A stretch of 6,018 nt of DNA, taken from positions 1-6,018 of the forward strand of contig CAUJJQ010000016.1 in assembly GCA_963205285.1 (NCBI GenBank), in the 5' to 3' direction. The translations under genes were made by a program, and so were the position numbers. A model generated the notes under the pieces. The model was not told where the DNA came from and did no database searches. It worked only from the letters and a program-made list of their open reading frames with translations. Source of the stretch: Pseudomonadota bacterium (GTDB lineage Bacteria; Pseudomonadota; Alphaproteobacteria; Sphingomonadales; Sphingomonadaceae). Shown piece by piece: positions 1 to 6,018 of the stretch. The stretch's first letter is position 1, and the number at the start of each line of letters is the position of its first letter.

Positions 1-474
1 CATGTGCGCGGCGGTGGGCACGCGCTGATTTTGGCCGATGGGCTTTATTCGGCGGCACTGGAACATCGGGCGAGTGGTGATGCAACCGATGCCCCGGTGA
101 CCAGCCTGCTCACCCCGTTGCTTAGCCATTGGGGCTTGGAACTGGATGCACCCGATGGCCTGGTCGAACGCGGGACGGTGGTGCATATCGATGGTGAAAA
201 ATTGCACCTGTTCAGCCCGGGGCGCTTTCGGCTGACAGGCTCTGAGGGTGCATGTCGCCTCTTCGCCGATGGATATATCGCCGATTGTCGCATCGGGGCG
301 GGGCGCGCGTTGCTGGTCAGTGATGCGGATATGGTCGATGCAGCGCTGTGGCGCGCGGGGGCAGGGGCGCTGGCCGAACGCAGCGGCAATGCACGCTGGC
401 TGGCTGCGCGGCTTGCGGCATTGGGCGGTGCCCGCGCGGCAGACGCGCTGGCGCGGCCCATCTGGCGGCGCTGA
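1..474 (+). CDS. C-terminal part of a GldG/ABC-transporter-auxiliary-like protein (5' end outside window)
   Basis: The frame is open from base 1 and ends at TGA 472-474, giving about 157 residues of a larger protein. A GTG at 4-6 could serve as a start codon, but the frame runs upstream of it and no ribosome site can be seen, so I treat the gene as truncated by the window edge. The visible part begins with V-R-G-G-G-H-A-L-I-L-A-D, then S-L-L-T-P-L-L-S-H-W-G-L-E-L-D, and later G-R-A-L-L-V-S-D-A-D-M-V-D. This resembles the 'glycine-rich turn, hydrophobic strand, Asp' core and the 'lnplL..wGl.ld' segment of GldG-like / ABC_transp_aux proteins, which are usually encoded beside an ABC transporter ATPase and permease. 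No transmembrane segment is visible in this piece, though family members often carry one elsewhere. It is probably the last gene of an upstream operon. The family call comes from pattern memory only; the coding call is firmer than the function. Confidence 0.6.
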   Translation, partial: HVRGGGHALILADGLYSAALEHRASGDATDAPVTSLLTPLLSHWGLELDAPDGLVERGTVVHIDGEKLHLFSPGRFRLTGSEGACRLFADGYIADCRIGAGRALLVSDADMVDAALWRAGAGALAERSGNARWLAARLAALGGARAADALARPIWRR

Positions 475-621
475 GTTCCGCTTTCGAGTCGCAAAAGCTG
501 CAAAATCCTATTTTCCTGATATTTCATAATCTTGCAGGATTCATGTCTGCGCGCGTGCGCCGACGTTGCGATGGTCTGTTCAGATGATCGTGGCACTTGC
601 TGGCGCGTGGGGACGAATATA

Positions 622-635
622 GGCATGAAAATGCC
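622..635. repeat. Short perfect hairpin with GAAA loop
   Basis: GGCAT (622-626), GAAA (627-630), ATGCC (631-635) form a perfect 5-bp stem closed by a GNRA-type tetraloop. It lies about 27 bases upstream of the four-box array. It is too short to be a terminator on its own and no U-run follows. It may be chance, or part of a leader structure if transcription starts upstream. Confidence 0.3.
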
Positions 636-661
636 AGAATTCGGCGGAACAAAACACGAAT

Positions 662-696
662 TTCCGTAAAAATCCGTAAAATCCCCTTTCCACCCG
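662..696 (-). promoter_or_regulatory. Candidate MraZ operator: four pentamer boxes at 10-bp period
   Basis: Four related pentamers occur at exactly 10-bp steps on the plus strand: TTCCG (662-666), ATCCG (672-676), TCCCC (682-686) and ACCCG (692-696). Read on the minus strand they are CGGGT, GGGGA, CGGAT and CGGAA, each separated by 5 bases. The first two boxes sit in a longer perfect repeat, TCCGTAAA at 663-670 and 673-680. MraZ proteins are known to bind three or four TGGGN-type pentamers separated by 5 bases upstream of their own gene, so number, spacing and location all fit. The boxes here are on the opposite strand from the Escherichia coli arrangement and the distal two have only two G residues in the core, which lowers certainty. 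Inferred role: autoregulation of the dcw operon by MraZ. Confidence 0.55.
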
Positions 697-705
697 CGTT
701 TGGGG

Positions 706-713
706 TGCTATGC
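706..713 (+). promoter_or_regulatory. Weak candidate extended -10 element for the dcw operon
   Basis: TGCTATGC places a TG dinucleotide directly before CTATGC, which shares CTAT with the alphaproteobacterial -10 consensus CTATAT. No good -35 hexamer is seen 17-18 bases upstream; that stretch falls within the pentamer array. If real, MraZ bound to the boxes would cover the -35 region. An alternative pair, TTGCTG (597-602) with TATAGG (618-623), has a spacer of only 15 bases. Neither can be decided from sequence alone. Confidence 0.22.
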
Positions 714-826
714 AGGTGCTGGCGGAGGCTGGACTGAAGCTTTGACGATTCAAAAACAGGCTGCGGCGCGCGACAGGCGCGATTGCGGCGACGGGACGTC
801 ATTGCCCACGACCAACGCACCAATTT

Positions 827-835
827 GGGGAGGGG
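827..835 (+). promoter_or_regulatory. Purine-rich ribosome binding site before mraZ
   Basis: GGGGAGGGG is a strong match to anti-Shine-Dalgarno pairing but is awkwardly placed. It ends directly before an in-frame TTG (836) and 12 bases before the ATG at 848. This leaves the mraZ start open: TTG would give a protein four residues longer (residues MAKK added) with too short a spacing, and ATG has a longer than usual spacing. Confidence 0.55.
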
Positions 836-847
836 TTGGCAAAGAAA

Positions 848-1345
848 ATGGCGCAATTGGGGGTCTTTACTGGCGCGCGCCTCGTCAGCCCTGACAAATT
901 GGGGCGCTTTACGCTGCCCGCCGTTTTGCGCAATTCGGTCCCTGGTGACCCTGCCAGCCGCGCCATATTCATCACCACCCACGAAAATGCCCCTTGCATG
1001 GTGGGCTCAGGCACCGACCGCATCGACCGCATTGGCGAACGACTCGACCGCGCCGAACAATTGGCCGCCGACCGGCGCGAACCCTTTGACCGCTTTGCCC
1101 TCAGCCGCCGCCTCTATGGCCCGGGCGAATCCTGCCCGATGGACAAGAGCGGGCGTTTCACCCTGTCCGAAACGCTTGGCGAAGTTGCCGAATTTGACGG
1201 CGATGTTTTCTTTCTGGGGGTCGGCGACTTTTTTGAAATGTGGGACCCTGCGCGCTTGGAGGCGCAGAGCGACCCCGCCTTTGACTATGCGAAGGCATAT
1301 TTGCGCGCGGCGCGCCGTGTCAAAGCGCGGGAGGAAGCGAAGTGA
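848..1345 (+). CDS. mraZ: MraZ, dcw-cluster transcriptional regulator
   Basis: This gene encodes the DNA-binding regulator found at the head of many dcw clusters. From ATG 848 it gives 165 residues, within or slightly above the usual family length. Two copies of the AbrB/MraZ-type half-domain are visible. The first carries D-K-L-G-R-F at about residues 16-21 followed by T-L-P; the second carries M-D-K-S-G-R-F at about 98-104 followed by T-L. DxxGR is the family signature. The middle (about 55-85) is rich in Asp and Arg, and [14 protein letters not shown] (about 119-132) matches the usual end of the second half-domain. The C-terminal tail is basic and Ala/Arg-rich. The protein looks divergent from enterobacterial MraZ but in the style of Sphingomonadales homologues. 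The family forms ring-like oligomers that bind repeated pentamers, and a fitting array lies at 662-696. The gene overlaps rsmH by 4 bases. TTG 836 is the alternative start. Confidence 0.88.
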   Translation: MAQLGVFTGARLVSPDKLGRFTLPAVLRNSVPGDPASRAIFITTHENAPCMVGSGTDRIDRIGERLDRAEQLAADRREPFDRFALSRRLYGPGESCPMDKSGRFTLSETLGEVAEFDGDVFFLGVGDFFEMWDPARLEAQSDPAFDYAKAYLRAARRVKAREEAK

Positions 1346-2322
1346 GCGCTGCTGCCCCACATATCCCCGTCCTCCTCAGCGAAGTGGTGGTCGCGCTCGC
1401 CCCGATGGCCGGTGAGACCCATATCGACGGCACATTTGGCGCTGGCGGTTACAGCAGTGCGATTTTGGCGCGCGGTGCATCCGTCATCGCCATTGACCGC
1501 GATGGCGACGCCATATCCGAAGGGCAGGCGATGGTCGCGGCGCACGGCGGGCGACTGACCTTGGTGGAGGGGCGTTATTCGACGCTCGACGCCATTGCGG
1601 CGGCGGCGGGCGCGGACAAGGTCGATGGTGTCACACTCGACATTGGTGTTTCCTCTATGCAGATCGACCGGGCAGAGCGCGGGTTTTCCTTTGCCGCCGA
1701 CGGCCCGCTGTCCATGGCGATGGAAAGGGGCGGGGCCAATGCCGCCGACTGGATTAACAGTGCCGATGAAGGCGAAATTGCCGACGTCCTCTTTCAGTAT
1801 GGGGAGGAGCGCCAGTCGCGCCGTGTTGCCCGCGCTATTGTTGCGGCGCGACCATTAACCCGCACGGGGGAACTGGCAGCGGTGGTGCGCCGCGCGCTTG
1901 GCCACCGGCCCGGTGCGCCTAAAGACCCTGCAACGCGCAGTTTTCAGGCCATTCGCATCCATGTGAACGATGAATTGGGCGAATTGGAGCGTGGGCTGGC
2001 AGCGGCGGAACATGTGCTGCGCCCCGGCGGGCGGCTGGCGGTGGTTGCCTTCCACAGTTTGGAAGACCGGATCGTCAAAAATTTCCTGCGCGTGCGTAGC
2101 GGCGGCACGGCGCAATCGTCGCGCCATTTGCCCGTCCGCCATGCGGGGCCGCCGCCCAGTTTTCGGAGCGTTGCCCGCGCGGTGCGTGCGGGCGCGGCGG
2201 AATTGGTCGCCAACCCGCGTGCGCGTTCGGCGGTGCTGCGCGCGGCGGTGCGCACCGATGCGCCCGCTTGGGAGAGTGCGGTTGGCACTGGTTTTGAAAA
2301 ATTGGGGAGGGTAAGTCGATGA
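1342..2322 (+). CDS. rsmH: RsmH (MraW), 16S rRNA (cytosine-1402-N4) methyltransferase
   Basis: The product is an S-adenosylmethionine-dependent enzyme that methylates N4 of cytidine 1402 in the decoding centre of 16S rRNA; it acts in the cytoplasm on the small subunit. The 326 residues are a usual length. Visible motifs are the N-terminal H-I-P-V-L-L-S-E-V, the SAM-binding [10 protein letters not shown] (about 29-38), the acidic strand end V-I-A-I-D-R-D (48-54), [10 protein letters not shown] (100-109), R-G-F-S-F (113-117), [10 protein letters not shown] (200-209), [15 protein letters not shown] (229-243) and [10 protein letters not shown] near the C-terminus. The usual GPLDMRM motif reads GPLSMAM (121-127). 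The start is GTG 1342 with GGAGGA at 1330-1335, six bases upstream. It overlaps the mraZ stop in GTGA and its own stop overlaps the ftsL start in ATGA, so translation is probably coupled on both sides. Confidence 0.96.
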   Translation: MSAAAPHIPVLLSEVVVALAPMAGETHIDGTFGAGGYSSAILARGASVIAIDRDGDAISEGQAMVAAHGGRLTLVEGRYSTLDAIAAAAGADKVDGVTLDIGVSSMQIDRAERGFSFAADGPLSMAMERGGANAADWINSADEGEIADVLFQYGEERQSRRVARAIVAARPLTRTGELAAVVRRALGHRPGAPKDPATRSFQAIRIHVNDELGELERGLAAAEHVLRPGGRLAVVAFHSLEDRIVKNFLRVRSGGTAQSSRHLPVRHAGPPPSFRSVARAVRAGAAELVANPRARSAVLRAAVRTDAPAWESAVGTGFEKLGRVSR

Positions 2323-2828
2323 TGTTCGCAGCGCGCAAATTGCAGGGTCTGAGCGCTATCGTGCTGCTGACCATCGCAGCGCTCGTCACCTATTCGATCA
2401 GCCTGCCCGTTTCATCGACGCGCAGTGAATTGCAGCGGGTGCGTACGCAAGTGGCACAACTGCGCGAAGAAAACCGGATGATCGAAGGGGATATCGCGGT
2501 GCTGTCCACCGCCGATCAACTCGAGCATTGGAATGGTGAATTGTTCGGCTATGCCCCGCCCGGCCCGGCCCAATATCTGCGTTCCGAGCGTGCGCTGGCC
2601 AACCTCGATAATTTGGAAGTGCCAAGCGGGGTGCAGCCCCAGGCACCAATCATGGTTGCGGTCAACGAAGTGCCCGCCAGCGCTGCGCGCGCGACAGATG
2701 ATGCTGATGCGACGGAGGATGCGCCAGCGCCGCGCGCCGAACAGGTTGCCGTTACCGCCAGCGTCGTTGGCGATATGCGTCGCACTGTGGCGCTCGCCAG
2801 CCCTGCTATCCCCGCGCTGCGTCGTTAA
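2319..2828 (+). CDS. ftsL: FtsL, bitopic cell division protein
   Basis: The product is 169 residues: a short basic cytoplasmic N-terminus (about 1-9), one transmembrane helix (about 10-29, [14 protein letters not shown]), then a periplasmic heptad-like coiled coil (about 36-62, with [15 protein letters not shown]). This is the layout of FtsL, which pairs with FtsB and FtsQ and helps activate septal peptidoglycan synthesis by FtsW-Fts[11 protein letters not shown] (71-80), followed by Q-Y-L, resembles a segment I associate with alphaproteobacterial FtsL. Beyond about residue 100 is a low-complexity tail rich in Ala, Pro, Val and acidic residues. The position between rsmH and ftsI supports the call, which matters because FtsL sequences diverge strongly. 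GGGGAGG (2304-2310) lies 8 bases before ATG 2319. A second ATG follows at 2322, so the start could be one codon later. Confidence 0.9.
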   Translation: MMFAARKLQGLSAIVLLTIAALVTYSISLPVSSTRSELQRVRTQVAQLREENRMIEGDIAVLSTADQLEHWNGELFGYAPPGPAQYLRSERALANLDNLEVPSGVQPQAPIMVAVNEVPASAARATDDADATEDAPAPRAEQVAVTASVVGDMRRTVALASPAIPALRR

Positions 2829-2840
2829 GGGGCGACGGCG

Positions 2841-4604
2841 ATGGCAACCTTCCTTGTCCCATCCCCCGGGCAGCAGGGCCATTGGGTGCCGCAAGCGGTG
2901 TCGCATTCGATTGCGCAGGGTGTTTCGCAGCCCCAGCCGATGCGTCGCGCCGAAAGCCGCCAGCGATTTGCGCTGCTGGCCGACCGGCGGATAGGCATAA
3001 TCTTGGCGGTGCTGGTCGGCATCACCATCATCCTGCTGTTGCGCATCGGGCAAGTGTTCGTCACCGGCCTGTTTGAAACGCCCGCTGCCTCGATGGGTTC
3101 GGTGATGAACCGAGCGGATATTGTCGACCGCAATGGTGTGCCGCTGGCGCGCACCATCCCCGTCCATTCGATCCGCGTTGTGCCATCGCGCCTGATGCAT
3201 GACCGACACTGGTTGGCCCAGCAATTGGCGCGAATTTTCCCGGACAGCGACGCGGCGAGTTTTTATCGCAGGCTCAATTGCCGCAATGCCTGTGTTGTGC
3301 GCCACCGTGCGACGCCTGCACAATTGAACGCGGTCAATGAATTGGCCGATATCGGTTTTGAATATCCCGAAGTAGCCGAACGATTATATCCGCAAGGGCG
3401 CGTTGGCGCGCATTTGCTCGGCTTTGTGGCTCGCGGGCCCGATGATGGCATGGGCGTGGAGCGGCAGTTTGATGCGCAGTTGCGCCATAATGGCACCAAT
3501 GGCGCGCCGATTGCATTGTCGATTGATACCCGGGTGCAGGCAGCGCTCGACCTTGAACTTTCTAACGCGGTCACCGCTCTGGAGGCAAAGGGCGGGTCGG
3601 GCCTGATCCTCGATGTCGATAGCGGCGAAGTGCTCGCCATGTCGTCGGTGCCCAATTTCGACCCCAATGATGTTCGTTTTGCGAGCCCTGAGGCACAATG
3701 GAACAGCGTTAGCTATACGACGTTTGAACTGGGTTCGACCTTCAAGCCGATTACCGTTGCGGCTGCAATGGATGCAGGCGTGGTGACCGACATGTCGCGC
3801 CGCTATGACGCGACCCATGCGCTGCACATCGCCGGACAGACCATCGATGATGCGCACGCCATCCGCCGCTGGATGAATGTCCCTGAAATGCTGGTGCATT
3901 CATCGAACATCGTTGCCGCGCAAATTGCCGATGCGCTGGGTCAGTCGCGTTTGCAGGCAACATTCCGCGCGCTGGATTTTGACCGACGGCCATCGATTGA
4001 ACTGCCCGAACGCGGCATGCCGCGCTGGGCGCGGCCATGGGGTCGGACGACGACGATGACCGCAGGTTTCGGCCATTCGGTGCAGGTTACCCCGCTCCAC
4101 CTCGCCAGTGCATATGCGACGCTCGTTAACGGCGGCATATACCGCCCCGCCACCATCCGCCGCATCGAACCGGGGGAGGCCCCCGCCACCGGCCGGCGCG
4201 TCTTTACCGAAGCGACCAGCGCGCGGATGCGCCAATTGCTGCGCATGATCGTCAAAAGCGGCACGGGTAAGAGCGCGGATGCGCCGGGATATCGCATCGG
4301 GGGTAAGACGGGGACTGCCGAACGGGTTATTGGTGGCGGCTATGTCGGTAACTCGATTGTCGCGACCTTTGCGGCTGTATTCCCGATGGATCGTCCGCGT
4401 TATGTCGTGTTGGTGATGATCGACCGGCCACCGGGCAATGCATATTCACTGGGGCAGCGCACCGCCGCCTATACCGCAGCGCCGGTCGTGCGCCGGGTGG
4501 TGCAGCGCGTTGGTCCGACGCTCGGCATCTATCCCGACCTGACGCACGACGTCGATATTTCCGACCTTGAACCCTTGTTATGGAAGCCGAGGAGTGAGCG
4601 GTGA
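2841..4604 (+). CDS. ftsI: FtsI (PBP3), septal peptidoglycan transpeptidase
   Basis: This 587-residue class B penicillin-binding protein cross-links septal peptidoglycan from the inner membrane, working with FtsW. A 50-residue cytoplasmic N-terminus ends in R-R; a single membrane helix follows (about 51-69), then the dimerisation/pedestal domain with R-A-D-I-V-D-R-N-G (91-99) and R-L-Y-P-Q-G-R-V-G-A-H-L-L-G-F-V (181-196). The transpeptidase domain begins at about 225. Its active-site motifs are intact: S-T-F-K at 299-302 (nucleophile Ser299, general base Lys302), S-S-N at 354-356, and K-T-G-T-A-E at 489-494. D-R-P-P (528-531) and a short tail that could face FtsN or other partners end the protein. 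Two cysteines, 147 and 151, lie in the pedestal domain. AAGGGG (2827-2832) sits 8 bases before ATG 2841 and overlaps the ftsL stop. The 12-base gap is the only non-overlapping junction in the cluster. The stop overlaps the murE start in GTGA. Confidence 0.97.
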   Translation: MATFLVPSPGQQGHWVPQAVSHSIAQGVSQPQPMRRAESRQRFALLADRRIGIILAVLVGITIILLLRIGQVFVTGLFETPAASMGSVMNRADIVDRNGVPLARTIPVHSIRVVPSRLMHDRHWLAQQLARIFPDSDAASFYRRLNCRNACVVRHRATPAQLNAVNELADIGFEYPEVAERLYPQGRVGAHLLGFVARGPDDGMGVERQFDAQLRHNGTNGAPIALSIDTRVQAALDLELSNAVTALEAKGGSGLILDVDSGEVLAMSSVPNFDPNDVRFASPEAQWNSVSYTTFELGSTFKPITVAAAMDAGVVTDMSRRYDATHALHIAGQTIDDAHAIRRWMNVPEMLVHSSNIVAAQIADALGQSRLQATFRALDFDRRPSIELPERGMPRWARPWGRTTTMTAGFGHSVQVTPLHLASAYATLVNGGIYRPATIRRIEPGEAPATGRRVFTEATSARMRQLLRMIVKSGTGKSADAPGYRIGGKTGTAERVIGGGYVGNSIVATFAAVFPMDRPRYVVLVMIDRPPGNAYSLGQRTAAYTAAPVVRRVVQRVGPTLGIYPDLTHDVDISDLEPLLWKPRSER

Positions 4605-6018
4605 GGAAATTGGGTGCATTGGTGGATGGGCTGGATGCCGCTGCCGCTGCCATCGATATAGCCGGGGTCGCCATCGATCATCGGCAAATCGTGCCCCACA
4701 GCCTGTTCGGCGCCTTCCAGGGCGCACGTTTTGACGGCGAATGCGTCATCGATGCAGCCGTGCATTCGGGCGCGGTCGCCGTTGTCGCGCGGGGCGAGGC
4801 GCAGGTTGTCGGCGCTGTCCATATCGCCGACCCGCTGCCGCGCCGCGCCTTTGCCCGTGCCGCCGCGCGCTGGTTTGATGCCGCGCCCGCGCATCTGGTT
4901 GCGGTCACCGGCACCAATGGCAAGACATCGACGGTCGAACTGACCCGGCAATTGTGGCGGATGGCGGGGCATGTTGCCGCTTCCATTGGTACATTGGGGG
5001 TGACGACCGCCGATGAACAGGTCAAGACGGGGCTGACCACCCCGGATATCGTCACTTTTTTGGCCAATCTGGCTGGGCTGACACGCGAAGGTGTAAGTCA
5101 CCTCGCCTATGAAGCGTCGAGCCACGGTCTCGACCAATATCGGTGTGAGGGGCCACAGGTCATGGCCGCTGCCTTTACCAATTTGTCGCGCGATCACCTC
5201 GACTATCATGGTGATATGGACGCTTATTTTGCTGCCAAAATGCGCCTGTTTGATGAGGTTGTGGCAGCGGGCGGCCATGCCATCATCTGGGCGGATGATC
5301 CCCGTTCGGCTGCGGTCGCGGCGCATGCATCGGCGCGCGGGCTAAAGATTTGGAGCGTGGGCGGAAATGGCGGTGCCATCCGCCTCCACTCCCGCGCGCC
5401 GGGGCCCTTGGGGCAGATGCTTGCGCTCCACGTCGCGGGATTGGGCGACATTTCGGTCAATTTGCCGCTCATTGGTGCCTATCAGGCGGCTAATGCGCTG
5501 GTTGCCGCCGCGCTGGTGATGGCGACAGGTGGGGATGCGCGCGCCACATTGTCGGCGCTTGCGCGGGTGCAGCCGGTGCGCGGGCGGCTCGAACGCGCGG
5601 GGCTGACGCGCAGCGGCGCGCCGATATATATTGATTATGCGCATACCCCTGATGCGATAACCGCCGCGCTCGACGCGCTGCGTCCCCACACGACAGGGCG
5701 GCTGATTATCGTTTTTGGGGCGGGCGGCGACCGTGATGCGGGCAAGCGCCCCGAAATGGGTCGCGCGGCGATGGCGGGGGCTGACCATATCATCGTTACC
5801 GACGATAATCCGCGCGGCGAAGATGCCGCAAGCATTCGTGCCGCCATTTGCGCAGCCGTTCCCGCTGCGCGCAATGTCGCGGGACGGCGCGATGCGATTG
5901 CCATGGCGATCGCCGAAGCGGGCGAAGGGGACATCATCCTCATCGCCGGAAAGGGACATGAACAAGGGCAGATTATCGGGCGCGGGGCGGATGAGCGCAT
6001 CCTGCCCTTTGATGATGC
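4601..6018 (+). CDS. murE: MurE, UDP-MurNAc-tripeptide ligase, meso-DAP type (3' end outside window)
   Basis: The frame stays open from GTG 4601 to the window end, giving 472 residues with little of the protein missing. MurE is the cytoplasmic ATP-dependent ligase that adds the third residue to UDP-MurNAc-L-Ala-D-Glu. The N-terminal UDP-binding domain has D-H-R-Q-I-V-P-H-S-L-F (26-36). The Mur ATPase P-loop T-G-T-N-G-K-T-S is at 103-110 (Lys108). T-T-P-D (146-149), Y-E-A-S-S-H-G-L-D-Q (170-179) and N-L-S-R-D-H-L-D-Y-H-G (194-204) follow, and Lys213 in A-A-K-M is the expected carbamylated lysine. The C-terminal domain begins near G-R-L-E-R (328-332), with D-Y-A-H-T-P-D (345-351), D-N-P-R-G-E (402-407) and G-K-G-H-E (450-454). 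DNPR is the known meso-diaminopimelate recognition motif, as expected in a Gram-negative. GAGGAG (4589-4594) lies 6 bases before GTG. The 4-base overlap with ftsI suggests coupled translation. murF would be expected next. Confidence 0.96.
   Translation, partial: MRKLGALVDGLDAAAAAIDIAGVAIDHRQIVPHSLFGAFQGARFDGECVIDAAVHSGAVAVVARGEAQVVGAVHIADPLPRRAFARAAARWFDAAPAHLVAVTGTNGKTSTVELTRQLWRMAGHVAASIGTLGVTTADEQVKTGLTTPDIVTFLANLAGLTREGVSHLAYEASSHGLDQYRCEGPQVMAAAFTNLSRDHLDYHGDMDAYFAAKMRLFDEVVAAGGHAIIWADDPRSAAVAAHASARGLKIWSVGGNGGAIRLHSRAPGPLGQMLALHVAGLGDISVNLPLIGAYQAANALVAAALVMATGGDARATLSALARVQPVRGRLERAGLTRSGAPIYIDYAHTPDAITAALDALRPHTTGRLIIVFGAGGDRDAGKRPEMGRAAMAGADHIIVTDDNPRGEDAASIRAAICAAVPAARNVAGRRDAIAMAIAEAGEGDIILIAGKGHEQGQIIGRGADERILPFDD

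Larger units (their letters stand above)
475..847. other. Intergenic spacer and dcw-operon leader
   Basis: There are about 370 bases without a convincing gene between the upstream gene's stop and mraZ. The first part (about 481-540) and the stretch 611-690 are richer in A+T than the flanking genes, while 545-610 and 715-800 are GC-rich. A loose inverted repeat, AATCCT (504-509) with AGGATT (536-541), follows the upstream gene, but its loop is long and there is no U-tract, so I see no convincing intrinsic terminator. The distal half holds a four-box direct repeat, a weak -10 candidate and a GC hairpin (CGCGC 767-771 with GCGCG 777-781). A 15-codon reading frame starting with ATG at 625 lacks a ribosome site and is probably chance. 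No RNase P RNA signature could be seen. Confidence 0.7.

Noticed and set aside
504..541. Rho-independent terminator after the upstream gene
   Set aside because: The AATCCT/AGGATT pairing is only 6 bp with a 26-base loop and no following U-tract.
625..669. Leader peptide of 14 residues starting at ATG 625
   Set aside because: No Shine-Dalgarno precedes it, it ends inside the first operator box, and it shows no run of regulatory codons.
742..747. TTGACG as a -35 promoter element
   Set aside because: The region 17 bases downstream is GC-rich (GGCGCG) with no -10-like hexamer.
475..835. RNase P RNA gene, which in many alphaproteobacteria lies just upstream of mraZ
   Set aside because: I found no GAGGAAAGTCCG-like signature on either strand and the spacer is short for an alphaproteobacterial rnpB.
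524..982. Minus-strand open frame of about 150 codons over the spacer and mraZ 5' end
   Set aside because: It overlaps the regulatory region and the mraZ N-terminus, has no ribosome site that I can see, and has no recognisable motif.
2412..3323. A 303-codon open frame on the minus strand across ftsL and ftsI
   Set aside because: It runs antisense to two well-supported genes, shows Arg/His-rich composition typical of GC-rich antisense frames, and no family motif could be seen.
4529..5326. A 265-codon open frame on the minus strand across ftsI and murE
   Set aside because: It is antisense to the P-loop and catalytic region of murE, whose motifs are complete; the translated product looks like composition-driven shadow coding.

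Overview
The window holds the 5' half of a division and cell wall (dcw) cluster from an alphaproteobacterium, most likely a member of the Sphingomonadales. I base this on the GC-rich sequence, the gene order mraZ-rsmH-ftsL-ftsI-murE, the divergent MraZ, and the alphaproteobacterial style of FtsL (the [15 protein letters not shown] stretch) and FtsI. The genus cannot be fixed by eye. All genes lie on the plus strand.

Layout. Positions 1-474 are the C-terminal end of a gene that starts upstream. It looks like a GldG/ABC-transporter-auxiliary type protein and is unrelated to the dcw function. Positions 475-847 are a non-coding spacer, AT-richer in places. It holds a small GNRA-type hairpin (622-635), four C-rich pentamers at an exact 10-bp period (662-696) that look like a MraZ operator, a weak candidate -10 element (706-713), and a GC-rich leader ending in a strong purine-rich ribosome site. 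From about 848 onward the sequence is almost entirely coding: mraZ (848-1345), rsmH/mraW (1342-2322), ftsL (2319-2828), ftsI/pbpB (2841-4604) and murE (4601 to beyond the window end). Three of the four junctions are 4-base stop/start overlaps (GTGA, ATGA, GTGA) and the fourth is a 12-base gap, so a single translationally coupled operon is likely.

How the genes work together. MraZ is the cluster's DNA-binding regulator and probably acts on the boxes in front of its own gene. RsmH methylates 16S rRNA. FtsL is the bitopic divisome protein that, with FtsB/FtsQ, helps activate the septal transpeptidase FtsI. MurE adds the third stem-peptide residue to the peptidoglycan precursor, and its DNPR motif indicates meso-diaminopimelate.

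I see no mobile element, CRISPR array, tRNA, rRNA or previously undescribed system. The points most worth a second look are the period-10 MraZ-box array in reversed orientation, the substituted GPLDMRM motif in RsmH, the unresolved mraZ start, a cysteine pair in the FtsI periplasmic domain, and the long Ala/Pro/acidic FtsL tail.
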